DNA of 64,000 nucleotides from Sphingomonadales bacterium UBA2369 (lineage in GTDB: Bacteria; Pseudomonadota; Alphaproteobacteria; Sphingomonadales; Sphingomonadaceae): contig DDTH01000006.1 in the NCBI GenBank assembly GCA_002344055.1, positions 473,037 through 537,036 of the forward strand. Direction: 5' to 3'. This document shows positions 24,250 to 32,367 of the stretch, one piece after another. A program made the position numbers and the translations under genes. Numbering within the stretch: the first letter of the stretch is position 1; each line of letters opens with the position of its first letter. The notes beneath the pieces are model-generated. The model was not told the origin of the DNA and made no database searches. It was given only the letters and a program-made list of their open reading frames with translations.

Positions 24250-25131
24250 TCAGTAAGCCGGTTCCGCCCATGGATCGTGCCGCGTCTGGCGGATCCAGCG
24301 GGTGGCGATCCACTTCACGCCTTTTGTCACCGGCAGGCCGGAATGGCGGGTGCGGGTGTCGGCGCGGCCTTCGGCGGTGACGTTGCGGAACATCAGGGCA
24401 TCGCCCGCCGCGCCTCCCACCGAGATGCCGAGATCGGGGAAGTCGGTCTCGCCGCCGCGATAGCCGTCATTGAGATAGACGATCACGGTCAAGGTGCGCT
24501 GATTGGCGACGCCGGGGATCGCATCGAGGTGCGGGCGATATTCCTGACCGGGTTCGTAGCGCAATATGTGGAGCGGCTCGCCGGCTTCCGCCCGCGTATT
24601 GGTCGCGGCGGCGATGCGGCGGTTCAGGCGGTTGACGACCAGATCTTCCTGCGTGGGGCCATAGCTCATGCCGAAGGAGGTGCGCACCGGATGCGGCATG
24701 CGGCCGCCGGTGGCGGGATCGATGACGAAACTCGGCCGCAAATCCGGCTCGGCGAGGGTCATCAGATAACGGCATTCGTCCGCGTCGAGCAGGCGGCCGA
24801 GCAGGGTGATTTCGGGCGACTCGCTGATCGCTTCGCGCAGCGGCTCACGCTTCGCGGGGAAGCGGGTGAGGAATTCGAGCTGGGCGGCGGCATAGGGATC
24901 GCGCGGCGCGAGCTTGGTCAGGATGCGCTTGGCTTCGTCGGGGTCGGCGCGGACGCCGGTGCCGTTGGCGATCAGATGGGCGCGCGTGCGGGCGGCGTCG
25001 ATATGGCCCTTCCCCGCCGCCTTGCGCAGCGCCTCGTGCGCGCCGCGAATGTCGCGCGGACCATCAAGCGCAAACAGGCGCCGGCGCGCGAGTTCGAAGA
25101 GGGCGTCGGGGCTTTCAGGTTGCACAGCCAT
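24250..25131 (-). CDS. Prolyl 4-hydroxylase-like 2-oxoglutarate/Fe(II) dioxygenase
   Basis: 293 residues. N-terminal third shows Sel1-like helical repeats (GAHEALRKAAGKGHIDAART). The C-terminal P4Hc domain carries the Fe(II) ligands YRPHLDAI (His201, Asp203) and RHSGLPVTKG (His263), and the 2-oxoglutarate-binding basic residue in VTKGVKWIATRWIR. Cytoplasmic, hydroxylating an unknown protein or small substrate. It follows the 111-residue membrane protein by 8 nt and sits at the end of the sdhCDA transcript, so co-expression is likely. The region past its stop contains the repeat element and the direct repeat CGGGCCTCGGCT. Confidence 0.85.
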   Translation of the reverse strand: MAVQPESPDALFELARRRLFALDGPRDIRGAHEALRKAAGKGHIDAARTRAHLIANGTGVRADPDEAKRILTKLAPRDPYAAAQLEFLTRFPAKREPLREAISESPEITLLGRLLDADECRYLMTLAEPDLRPSFVIDPATGGRMPHPVRTSFGMSYGPTQEDLVVNRLNRRIAAATNTRAEAGEPLHILRYEPGQEYRPHLDAIPGVANQRTLTVIVYLNDGYRGGETDFPDLGISVGGAAGDALMFRNVTAEGRADTRTRHSGLPVTKGVKWIATRWIRQTRHDPWAEPAY

Positions 25132-25139
25132 TCGAAACG

Positions 25140-25475
25140 TCAGCGCAGGAGAAGCGCGCCGATGACGACGGCCTGCAGGACGACGAGGATCGTGAGCAGC
25201 AAGCCGGTGCGCTGGTGGCGGCGGTCGAGTTCGGCCTGCAACGTGGCGAATGAGGCGATCAGTTCGTCGCGGGTGGCCATGTCGTCCAGCCGGGCGATGA
25301 TGGCGGCGTGGCTTTTGTCTTCCGGTGCAAGCGCAAGCGGAGCCGGTTCGGCGGCCGGCTCCTTGCGTTTCATCAGGCGCCCGTAAACGTCGCTGGCGAT
25401 GCGGGTGGCGCCCTGCTGGACGCCTGGGATGGCGGCGATCTTGCCGATCAGGCCGACGACCGCCGGCAACGCCAT
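25140..25475 (-). CDS. Small membrane protein after sdhA
   Basis: 111 residues. N-terminus has a hydrophobic segment (LPAVVGLIGKIAAI), the middle is charged with HAAIIARLDDMATRDELIAS, and the C-terminus is a strong transmembrane segment (GLLLTILVVLQAVVIGALLL). The ATG at 25475 shares one base with the sdhA stop (TGATG), so it is translationally coupled. It occupies the place where sdhB is often found. No family recognised; a small membrane protein attached to the sdh operon. Confidence 0.65.
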   Translation of the reverse strand: MALPAVVGLIGKIAAIPGVQQGATRIASDVYGRLMKRKEPAAEPAPLALAPEDKSHAAIIARLDDMATRDELIASFATLQAELDRRHQRTGLLLTILVVLQAVVIGALLLR

Positions 25476-27298
25476 CAGTAAACCCGCGCCTTCGGCTTTA
25501 TATACTCGGCGTCGTCGGTGAGCGTATATTCGTGGACCGGGCGGTAGTCGATCTTCACGCCGCCGCCCTTGCCGCCCCAGCCGTCGAAGGTGACGATGCT
25601 GTGCTTCATCCACTCGGGATCGTTCCGCTCTGGATAATCCTCGTGCATGTGGGCGCCGCGCGATTCCTTGCGGTTGGCGGCGCTGTGCATCGTGGTCACC
25701 GCCTGGGCGAGCAGATTGTCCAGCTCGAGCGTCTCGACCAGATCGGTGTTCCAGATCAGCGAGCGATCGGTGACATGGACGTCGGCGAGGCTCTTATAGA
25801 CCTCGTCGATCTTCGCCTTGCCCTCGTCGAGCGACTTTTCGGTGCGGAACACGGCGCAATCCGCCTGCATCGTGCGCTGCATGTCGTTGCGAATCTGCGC
25901 GGTCGGGCTGCCGCCAGCGGCGTTGCGGAAATGATCGAGCCGGGTGAGCGCCAGTTCGTCGCCATCCTTGGGAAGCGGCGGCGCGGGCGTGCCGGGCTTC
26001 AGGATTTCGCCGAGGCGGATACCGGCGGCGCGGCCGAACACGACCAGGTCGATCAGGCTGTTGGAGCCGAGGCGGTTGGCGCCGTGGACCGAGACGCAGG
26101 CCGCCTCGCCGACCGCGAACAGGCCGGGGACGACCGTGTCGGGATTGCCGTCCTTCAGCGTTACGACCTCGCCCCAATAATTGGTCGGGATGCCGCCCAT
26201 ATTGTAATGGACGGTCGGCACGACCGGCAGCGGCTGGCGAGTCAGATCGACATTGGCGAAGACCTTGCCGGTCTCGGTGATGCCGGGAAGGCGCTCGGCC
26301 AGCACATTTTCGGGAATGTGATCGAGATGGAGGAAGATATGGTCCTTCTCCGGCCCGACGCCGCGGCCTTCGCGAATCTCCATCGCCATCGAGCGGGAGA
26401 CGACGTCGCGTGAGGCCAGATCCTTCGCCGACGGGGCATAGCGCTCCATGAAGCGCTCGCCTTCGGAATTGGTCAGATAGCCGCCCTCGCCGCGCGCGCC
26501 CTCGGTGATGAGGACGCCGGCGCCGTAAATGCCGGTCGGGTGGAACTGGACGAATTCGAGATCCTGCAGCGGCAGGCCGGCGCGGAGCACCATGGCGTTG
26601 CCGTCACCAGTGCAGGTGTGGGCCGAGGTGGCGGAGAAATAGGCGCGGCCATAGCCGCCGGTGGCGAGCACCACGGCATGGCTGCGGAAGCGGTGGATGG
26701 TGCCGTCTTCCATACAAAGCGCGACGACCCCGACGCACTTGCCCTCGGCATCCATGATCAGGTCGAGCGCGAAATATTCAACGAAGAAGTCGGCGTCGTA
26801 GCGCAGGCTCTGCTGATAGAGCGCGTGCAGCATGGCATGGCCGGTGCGGTCGGCGGCGGCGCAGGTGCGCTGCACGGGCGGACCGGCGCCCATATTCTGC
26901 ATGTGGCCGCCGAACGGGCGCTGGTAGATCTTGCCCTCGGCGGTGCGGCTGAACGGCACGCCGGCATGTTCGAGTTCGTAGACCGCGGCCGGAGCCTCGC
27001 GGACCATATATTCGATCGCGTCCTGGTCACCGAGCCAGTCGGAGCCCTTCACGGTGTCGTACATGTGCCAGGTCCAATGGTCCGGACCCATATTGCCGAG
27101 CGAGGCGGCGATGCCGCCCTGCGCCGCGACAGTATGGCTGCGGGTGGGGAAGACCTTGGTGATGCAGGCGGTCTTCAGCCCCTTTTCGGCCGCGCCCATC
27201 GTTGCGCGCAGGCCCGAGCCGCCGGCGCCGACGACGACAACGTCATAGCTATGATCGATGCGGGTGTAAGCGTGCGCCGCCTTGTCGAGATCGGCCAT
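25475..27298 (-). CDS. sdhA: Succinate dehydrogenase flavoprotein subunit
   Basis: 607 residues. Oxidises succinate to fumarate at complex II on the cytoplasmic side of the inner membrane. FAD-binding VVVGAGGSGLRATMGAAEKG near residues 18-38, SHTVAAQGGIAASLGN with the His for covalent FAD near 51, HPTGIYGAGVLITEGARGEG near 245, and HGANRLGSNSL near 398 match SdhA. C-terminus is intact. ATG at 27298 overlaps the sdhD stop by one base. Encoded last of sdhC-sdhD-sdhA; sdhB is not in the window. Confidence 0.97.
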   Translation of the reverse strand: MADLDKAAHAYTRIDHSYDVVVVGAGGSGLRATMGAAEKGLKTACITKVFPTRSHTVAAQGGIAASLGNMGPDHWTWHMYDTVKGSDWLGDQDAIEYMVREAPAAVYELEHAGVPFSRTAEGKIYQRPFGGHMQNMGAGPPVQRTCAAADRTGHAMLHALYQQSLRYDADFFVEYFALDLIMDAEGKCVGVVALCMEDGTIHRFRSHAVVLATGGYGRAYFSATSAHTCTGDGNAMVLRAGLPLQDLEFVQFHPTGIYGAGVLITEGARGEGGYLTNSEGERFMERYAPSAKDLASRDVVSRSMAMEIREGRGVGPEKDHIFLHLDHIPENVLAERLPGITETGKVFANVDLTRQPLPVVPTVHYNMGGIPTNYWGEVVTLKDGNPDTVVPGLFAVGEAACVSVHGANRLGSNSLIDLVVFGRAAGIRLGEILKPGTPAPPLPKDGDELALTRLDHFRNAAGGSPTAQIRNDMQRTMQADCAVFRTEKSLDEGKAKIDEVYKSLADVHVTDRSLIWNTDLVETLELDNLLAQAVTTMHSAANRKESRGAHMHEDYPERNDPEWMKHSIVTFDGWGGKGGGVKIDYRPVHEYTLTDDAEYIKPKARVY

Positions 27299-27687
27299 CA
27301 GGCGAGTCCTCCGCGCAGCGCGACTTTCAGCACGCAGAACATCGCGAACGCGCCTCCCGCATAGACGAACAGGGTCAGCAACGTGCCCCAGAGGATCTTG
27401 CCGCTTTCGGTGTGGGCATAATCGTCGATAATCTCCTTCAGGCCATGCTTGATGTGCCAGAAGGTGACGGCGATCAGCAGCAGCAACGGCACCGCCGCGA
27501 ACGGATCGCGCAGCCATTCGGAAACGGTGTCGTAATTGACCGTCGGCAGGCGCAGCAGCGACACGACCAGCCAGACCGACAGCAGCAGCAAGGCGACCGA
27601 GTTGAGCCGCATCGCCCACCAGTCGCCGCCGCCATGATGCGCGGAGCCGAGACCGCGCACCTGCTTGAGGGGGGTTTCCATCTTCAT
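27298..27687 (-). CDS. sdhD: Succinate dehydrogenase membrane anchor SdhD
   Basis: 129 residues with three transmembrane helices. TFWHIKHGLKEIIDDYAH near residue 75 carries the family-typical His and DDY motif near the heme/quinone site; GLGSAHHGGGDWWAMR at the N-terminus is also typical of alphaproteobacterial SdhD. Lies 16 nt after sdhC and is coupled to sdhA. Together with SdhC it anchors complex II in the inner membrane. Confidence 0.92.
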   Translation of the reverse strand: MKMETPLKQVRGLGSAHHGGGDWWAMRLNSVALLLLSVWLVVSLLRLPTVNYDTVSEWLRDPFAAVPLLLLIAVTFWHIKHGLKEIIDDYAHTESGKILWGTLLTLFVYAGGAFAMFCVLKVALRGGLA

Positions 27688-27703
27688 GCTTTATGTCCCC
27701 CGA

Positions 27704-28108
27704 TCAGGCGAAGTAGCCGCGAACGAACAATATGTACGCCCACAAAGCGCCGGTCAGCACCAGCGGCAGCAAGGACACCACGACCGACCAGAATTTGTTG
27801 GTCTTCAGCTCGAAGCCCGCGCCCGTATCCATGACGAGGTGGCGCAGGCCGGAAGCGAGATGCTGCAGGAAGGCCCAGGTGAGGCCGACCAGCAGGATGA
27901 GGCCGGTCCAGTGCATCATCCAGCCGGTGAAATAGTCATAGGAATCGCGTCCGTCGGCCAGCGCCCAGAGCCACCAGAGCAGAAGCAGGCCGCCGACGAT
28001 GCTGAGACCCGCGCCGGTGATCCGGTGCAGGATCGACACCAGCATATGCGGTCCCCAGCGCCAGATGCTGAGGTGCGGCGACAGCGGCCGGGCGGATGAT
28101 GCTTTCAT
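27704..28108 (-). CDS. sdhC: Succinate dehydrogenase cytochrome b556 subunit SdhC
   Basis: 134 residues with three hydrophobic helices. RPLSPHLSIWRWGPHMLVSI and LHRITGAGL at the N-terminus are the SdhC signature; QHLASGLRHLVMD near residue 90 includes the heme-ligand His. First gene of the sdh operon. The promoter should lie in the 160 bp before it, shared with the divergent chemoreceptor. Confidence 0.95.
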   Translation of the reverse strand: MKASSARPLSPHLSIWRWGPHMLVSILHRITGAGLSIVGGLLLLWWLWALADGRDSYDYFTGWMMHWTGLILLVGLTWAFLQHLASGLRHLVMDTGAGFELKTNKFWSVVVSLLPLVLTGALWAYILFVRGYFA

Positions 28109-28199
28109 GGGCAGACGCCCTCCCCTCGTTCGGGGCCGCTTCTAGGACGATGAACGGAGGCGAACAAGGCCGCGAGCGCCCTCGACAAATGCGTTTTGG

Positions 28200-28214
28200 C
28201 TAAGACGATCTTAA
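28200..28214 (-). promoter_or_regulatory. CtrA-like box upstream of chemoreceptor
   Basis: Plus strand reads CTAAGACGATCTTAA, i.e. TTAA-N7-TTAG on the minus strand, the same form as at 652-666. It ends 56 nt before the chemoreceptor ATG at 28271 and supports that start over an upstream TTG at 28196. Confidence 0.5.
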
Positions 28215-28270
28215 CCACCACGGCCTTAGACCGGCGCATCAGTTTCAGCGACGGATGCGATGCAGTGACG

Positions 28271-29596
28271 ATGGACGGCGAAGTGCGGGTGAGCGAACGG
28301 CTGGCGATGTTCGATCCTTCGGGCGAATTGCCGGCGCGGCTGGCGGAAGTCTGGGCGATCGTGCAGCCGGACGCGGCCCGCATCGCGCGCTCTTATTGGG
28401 AGCGCTATGCCCGCGCGCCCGAACTCGACCGGCCGATCAGCCCGTCGAAGATGGATGCTCTGGTCGAGCGGCTGATCCCCTATCTCGAAGAACGGATGGT
28501 GCGGATTTCCGGCAATGGCTGGGCCGATACGGTCGGCGGCTTCGTCGCCGCGGCGGCCGCCGCCGGCATGTCGCCGTCGAGCCTGTTCGCCGGCATCGCC
28601 GCCGCGACCGAGGAAACGCAGCGGCTGCTGGAAGTCACGCTGCCCGGCGATCCGGCGAAGCTCGCCGACCTCACGCGCTGGATGCATCTCGGCTCGATGG
28701 TCGAAATCGACGTCTATGCCGCCCATTATGAGAGTTTGCGCCGCCGCGAGGCGCGCACTTTGCGCTCCGCCCAGGGCGCGGAATTCACCCAGGAAATCGT
28801 CGGGGTCATCGATCGCACCGCCGCTGGCAGCAAAACGCTGCGCGGTCAGGCGACCGATGCGTCGGCCGCCGCGCGCGGCATGCTGGGCAAGACCAGCGAA
28901 GTCGCGGCGGCGGCCGAGCAATCAGCGGTGGCGATGCGCGAGGCGGCACAGACCGCCGCCGGCCTGATCATGGCGATCGAGGAAGCGCGCAGCGAAGTGG
29001 AAGTCGCCGCGGGCGTCGCCAGCCGCGCGGGCGCGCAGGCGCAGGATGCGGTCGCCGTCAGCCAGGCGCTGTCCACGCAGGTCGAGGCGATCGAATCCAT
29101 CCTGGGCCTCATTCGCGACATTGCCGGGCAGACCAATTTGCTGGCGCTCAACGCGACGATCGAGGCGGCGCGCGCGGGCGATGCCGGCCGCGGCTTCGCG
29201 GTGGTGGCGCAGGAAGTGAAGAGCCTGGCCAGCCAGACCGCGCGGGCGACCGACGACATCGCCGCCAAGATCAACGCGATCCAGTCCGCCACCAAGCAGA
29301 CGGTCGAGGCGAACGATTCCATCCGCCACACGGTCGAGGAGGTGCAGACCAGCGCCGACCGCATCCGCACCGCGATGGAAATGCAGGCGCAGACGGTGAC
29401 GATGATCACCGCCGCCGTGGACGAGACGGCGCTCGCCGCCGATTCCATGTCGAGCACGATCGCCGCGATCCGCGCCGATACCGAGACGGTCGCCAGCGAG
29501 ATTGACGAGGTCGAGAAGAATTTCGGCGAGGTGGACGAGCAGCTGGCGCGGTTCAAGGCGACCGCCAACCGCTTCGTGCAGAGCTTCGCGGCGTAA
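28271..29596 (+). CDS. Soluble methyl-accepting chemotaxis protein, globin-like sensor
   Basis: 441 residues, no transmembrane segment, so a cytoplasmic receptor. C-terminal half is a long antiparallel coiled coil with the signalling tip ESILGLIRDIAGQTNLLALN followed by ATIEAARAGDAGRGFAVVAQ near residues 275-315. N-terminal 150 residues look like a globin-coupled/protoglobin sensor (SYWERYARAPEL, GMSPSSLFAGIAAATEE), but the position of the proximal heme His before the G-x-x-P segment is Ala, so heme binding is doubtful. ATG at 28271 preferred over TTG at 28196. A CtrA-like box lies upstream. No che genes nearby. Confidence 0.8.
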   Translation: MDGEVRVSERLAMFDPSGELPARLAEVWAIVQPDAARIARSYWERYARAPELDRPISPSKMDALVERLIPYLEERMVRISGNGWADTVGGFVAAAAAAGMSPSSLFAGIAAATEETQRLLEVTLPGDPAKLADLTRWMHLGSMVEIDVYAAHYESLRRREARTLRSAQGAEFTQEIVGVIDRTAAGSKTLRGQATDASAAARGMLGKTSEVAAAAEQSAVAMREAAQTAAGLIMAIEEARSEVEVAAGVASRAGAQAQDAVAVSQALSTQVEAIESILGLIRDIAGQTNLLALNATIEAARAGDAGRGFAVVAQEVKSLASQTARATDDIAAKINAIQSATKQTVEANDSIRHTVEEVQTSADRIRTAMEMQAQTVTMITAAVDETALAADSMSSTIAAIRADTETVASEIDEVEKNFGEVDEQLARFKATANRFVQSFAA

Positions 29597-29601
29597 TCGC
29601 T

Positions 29602-29745
29602 CTGACCCCCCTCCCTGAAGGGGAGGGGCTGGGGGGTGGGTGTAGCGCTCGCAAGAGCGCTGTGAGTCACCGATCGTCGTGAGTTTCGCAGCGAGCTTCG
29701 CTCGCTCTGACCCACCCCAGCCCCTCCCTTTCAGGGAGGGGAGGC
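29602..29745. repeat. Long inverted repeat with G/C-rich arms
   Basis: Arms at 29608-29641 (CCCCTCCCTGAAGGGGAGGG...) and 29710-29741 are near-perfect complements (one 2-nt length difference and one base change). Each arm can fold on itself (CCCTCCC/GGGAGGG). The spacer contains AGCGCTC-GCAA-GAGCGCT (29644-29661) and AGCGAG/CTCGCT (29690-29706). It sits exactly between the convergent chemoreceptor and LemA genes. Looks like a mobile palindromic repeat or a bidirectional terminator. Confidence 0.75.
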
Positions 29746-29752
29746 CCTCACC

Positions 29753-30310
29753 CTAAAAACCCACCTTCGGCGCGACATCCACGGTGCCGCGCTCGGACGC
29801 CGCGATCTCATGATATTCGCAGGGTTGAAAGCCGAAGGCGCCCGCGAAGATCACCGCCGGGAAGCTTTCACGGGCCGAATTATAGTCCGCGCTGACCGAG
29901 TTGAAGGCGCGGCGCGCGGCGGCGAGCTTGTCTTCGGTGTCGGCCAGTTCGCCCTGCAATTGCTGGAAATTGGCGCTGGCCTTCAGCTCCGGATAGGCCT
30001 CGGCAAGCGCGAACAGGCGGCCCATCGCGCCCGACAGAGCGGCTTCGGCCCCGGCACCGGCGCCAGGCGCTTCGGCCCGGTTGCGCGCCTCGATCACCGC
30101 ATCGAAGGTCGCCTGCTCGTGCGCGGCATAGCCCTTCACGGTGGCGACGAGATTGGGGATCAGATCGTGCCGCTGGCGCAATTGCGCGGCGATGTCGGCG
30201 CTGCCCTGGCGGCAATTCTGCCGGAGCGCCACCAGCCGGTTGTAGATGACGATCACCATCAGCACGACGATCGCGAACAGCACCAATATGCCGATCAACA
30301 CCCATTCCAT
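29753..30310 (-). CDS. LemA family protein
   Basis: 185 residues. Single N-terminal membrane helix (MEWVLIGILVLFAIVVLMVI), then a helical cytoplasmic or periplasmic domain with NRLVALRQNCRQGSADIAAQ, QRHDLIPNLVATVKGYAAHE and ADTEDKLAAARRAFNSVSAD plus a short YN(S)ARESFPAVIFAGAFGF end, all typical of LemA. Function of LemA is not settled. It is divergent from a DUF3137 gene, a frequent neighbour of lemA, suggesting a shared membrane process. Confidence 0.92.
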   Translation of the reverse strand: MEWVLIGILVLFAIVVLMVIVIYNRLVALRQNCRQGSADIAAQLRQRHDLIPNLVATVKGYAAHEQATFDAVIEARNRAEAPGAGAGAEAALSGAMGRLFALAEAYPELKASANFQQLQGELADTEDKLAAARRAFNSVSADYNSARESFPAVIFAGAFGFQPCEYHEIAASERGTVDVAPKVGF

Positions 30311-30380
30311 CGCGCCGACTCCCCCTCTTCCCCGATTGCGGTTAGGCTCACGGCTATCACCGATGGGGGCGGGTGCAAAG

Positions 30381-31331
30381 ATGATCCAACAGCTCGACGC
30401 GGACGCCTTGCTGGCCGGAGAACTCGGCCAGTGGCTCGCGACGCAGAACGATGCGCGGGCGGAAGCGAAGCGCAAGGCGCGGTTCCGGATGACGCTGAGC
30501 GTCGCGCTGGCGATCGTGGCGGCATTACTGGTGGCCACCCTTACAAGCAGCGCCGAACTCACCGTCTTCACCGGGGCGGGCATTTTCGGCCTGGGCGCCG
30601 GTTGGGCGCATGCCGCGAAGGCGCCGATCATGCGCGCGATCAAGGAAAGGATGAATGGCAAGATCGCGGCCGCGCTCGAGCTGAACTACGCCCATGATTG
30701 CCTGCCCGGCCACGAATATGAGCGCGCCAAGACGTTCGATTTGCTGCCGAGCTACGACCGCGAGGCGTTCGAGGACCGCTGGTGGGGCCATATCGGCGAG
30801 ATCCCGTTCGCGGTCTACGAAGCCCATCTGGAGCAATGGCAGGGATCGGGGAAGAACAGGCGGCTGGTGACCGTCTTTCGCGGTTCGATCATGACCATCG
30901 CCTTCCAGCGGCGCTTCCACGGCACGACCCTGGTCGAGCGATCGGGAACGCGGATCACCTTCTTCGGCCTGCGCGATTCGATCTCGCCGGGCGGCGTGAA
31001 GCTGGACCGGGTGAAGATGGTCGATCCGCGCTTCGCCGAGGATTTCTGGGTGTGGACGACCGATCCGGTCGAGGCCCATTATCTGGTCCATCCGGAATAT
31101 GTGGAGCGGCTGATCGCGGTCGAGCAGGCCTTTCAGGGGCAGAAGATCCGCGCGCTCTTTCAGGGCGGCGAACTGCTGATCCTGCTCGATTCCGGCAACA
31201 TGTTCGAAACCGGCTCGCTGGACGCCACCCGGGACCGCGACCTGCTCGCCACCTGCATCGCGCAATTCAGCAGCCTGGCGAACCTGGCCGTCCGCCTGAA
31301 CGAGCGGCCGCGCGGCAGTACGGCGGCGTAA
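30381..31331 (+). CDS. DUF3137 membrane protein
   Basis: 316 residues. Two adjacent hydrophobic helices near residues 38-80 (LSVALAIVAALLVATLTSSA and VFTGAGIFGLGAGWAHAA), then a soluble domain with HDCLPGHEYERAKTFDLLPS, VFRGSIMTIAF and MVDPRFAEDFWVWTTDPVEA, the last being a DUF3137 hallmark. Function unknown; members are usually located next to LemA, as here (divergent, 71 nt). ATG at 30381 was chosen; ATG at 30363 (MGAGAK) is an alternative. Ends 7 nt before the small gene at 31339, so the two are likely co-transcribed. Confidence 0.82.
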   Translation: MIQQLDADALLAGELGQWLATQNDARAEAKRKARFRMTLSVALAIVAALLVATLTSSAELTVFTGAGIFGLGAGWAHAAKAPIMRAIKERMNGKIAAALELNYAHDCLPGHEYERAKTFDLLPSYDREAFEDRWWGHIGEIPFAVYEAHLEQWQGSGKNRRLVTVFRGSIMTIAFQRRFHGTTLVERSGTRITFFGLRDSISPGGVKLDRVKMVDPRFAEDFWVWTTDPVEAHYLVHPEYVERLIAVEQAFQGQKIRALFQGGELLILLDSGNMFETGSLDATRDRDLLATCIAQFSSLANLAVRLNERPRGSTAA

Positions 31332-31338
31332 GCGGCGA

Positions 31339-31605
31339 ATGTGGATCGTCATCGCAATTGGAGCGGCCGTTGCAGTCATCGCGGTGATTTTCTGGTTCTA
31401 TTTTCGGCAGGTCAAAATTCTCGTGCCGTTCGAGGTCGCCGAAACCGAGGCATTTCGGGAAAAGCTCGACGACGTGCCAGGCACGATGATCTGGGGTCGC
31501 GACGACGATGGCCAATATTATGCGATCGTGTGGGGTGCCGAGGCGGCTCGCACCCTTCGGCGTCTGATCGCCGAGCATTCGAGCGGCATAGCCGAACAGT
31601 CGTGA
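31339..31605 (+). CDS. Small membrane-anchored hypothetical protein
   Basis: 88 residues: N-terminal transmembrane helix (WIVIAIGAAVAVIAVIFWFY) and a short charged domain (EVAETEAFREKLDDV, GTMIWGRDDDGQYYAIVWGA). No known family recognised. It lies 7 nt after the DUF3137 gene and 54 nt before the SDR gene, same strand. The ATG at 31339 fits an open frame with the helix immediately after it. Function unknown. Confidence 0.55.
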   Translation: MWIVIAIGAAVAVIAVIFWFYFRQVKILVPFEVAETEAFREKLDDVPGTMIWGRDDDGQYYAIVWGAEAARTLRRLIAEHSSGIAEQS

Positions 31606-31659
31606 CGAGGAGCCCCGGGGGCGGGTGACGGCGGGCCGCGAAGCCGCTACCGCGCCGCC

Positions 31660-32367
31660 ATGACTTCCCCACTCAACATCGTCGTCACCGGCAGCAGCCG
31701 GGGGATAGGCGCGGCGATCCGCACCGCGCTGGCCGGACACAATGTCGTCGGTCATTCGACCGGCGGCGGCGAGAATATGCTGGCGGCGGATTTTGGCGAC
31801 CCGGAACAGGTGACCGCTTTCTGGTGGGAAGCGATGGGTGCGCTCGGCGGGCGCGTCGATGTCCTGATCAACAATGCCGGGATTTTCGAGGCGGCGCCGA
31901 TCGAGCAGGGCGACGAAGGCTGGCTGGCCGGGTGGGAGCGGACGATGCAGGTGAATCTCACCGCATCCGCCGCTTTGTGTCGGCTCGCCGTCCTGCATTT
32001 TCGCGAGCGCAAAGGCGGGCGGATCGTCAATGTCGCCAGCCGCGCCGCCTATCGCGGGGACAGCCCGCAGCACTGGCATTATGCCGCGTCCAAGGCCGGG
32101 ATGATCGGCATGACAAAGAGCATCGCGCGCGGCTATGCGGCCGAGAATATCCTGGCCTTCGCCGTCTGCCCCGGCTTCACCATGACCGGCATGGCGGAGG
32201 ATTATCTCGCCAGCCGCGGCGGCGACAAATTGCTCGCCGACATTCCGCTCGGGCGCGTGGCGGACACGGCCGAGGTGGCCGAGACGGTGCGCTGGCTGGC
32301 AACGCAAGCGCCGGCGAGCGCGACCGGCGCGGTGATCGACGTGAATGGGGCTTCCTATGTTCGCTAG
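31660..32367 (+). CDS. SDR-family oxidoreductase
   Basis: 235 residues, classical short-chain dehydrogenase. Nucleotide-binding TGSSRGIGAAI near residues 10-20, NNAGIFEAAP near 71, catalytic Ser in VNVASRAAYRG near 127, YAASKAGMIG (Tyr/Lys) near 143-152, and PGFTMTGMAEDY. Substrate unknown. Its 3' end overlaps the next gene by 11 nt, and that gene overlaps prmA, so the three are likely one transcript. Confidence 0.9.
   Translation: MTSPLNIVVTGSSRGIGAAIRTALAGHNVVGHSTGGGENMLAADFGDPEQVTAFWWEAMGALGGRVDVLINNAGIFEAAPIEQGDEGWLAGWERTMQVNLTASAALCRLAVLHFRERKGGRIVNVASRAAYRGDSPQHWHYAASKAGMIGMTKSIARGYAAENILAFAVCPGFTMTGMAEDYLASRGGDKLLADIPLGRVADTAEVAETVRWLATQAPASATGAVIDVNGASYVR

Noticed and set aside
22151..24250. 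CRISPR array among the repeats
   Set aside because: Only two copies of the palindromic element, 1.5 kb apart, with no regular spacing and no cas genes.
28196..28270. Upstream TTG start of the chemoreceptor
   Set aside because: A TTG with no binding site; the CtrA-like box at 28200-28214 would fall inside the coding sequence. ATG at 28271 is more likely.
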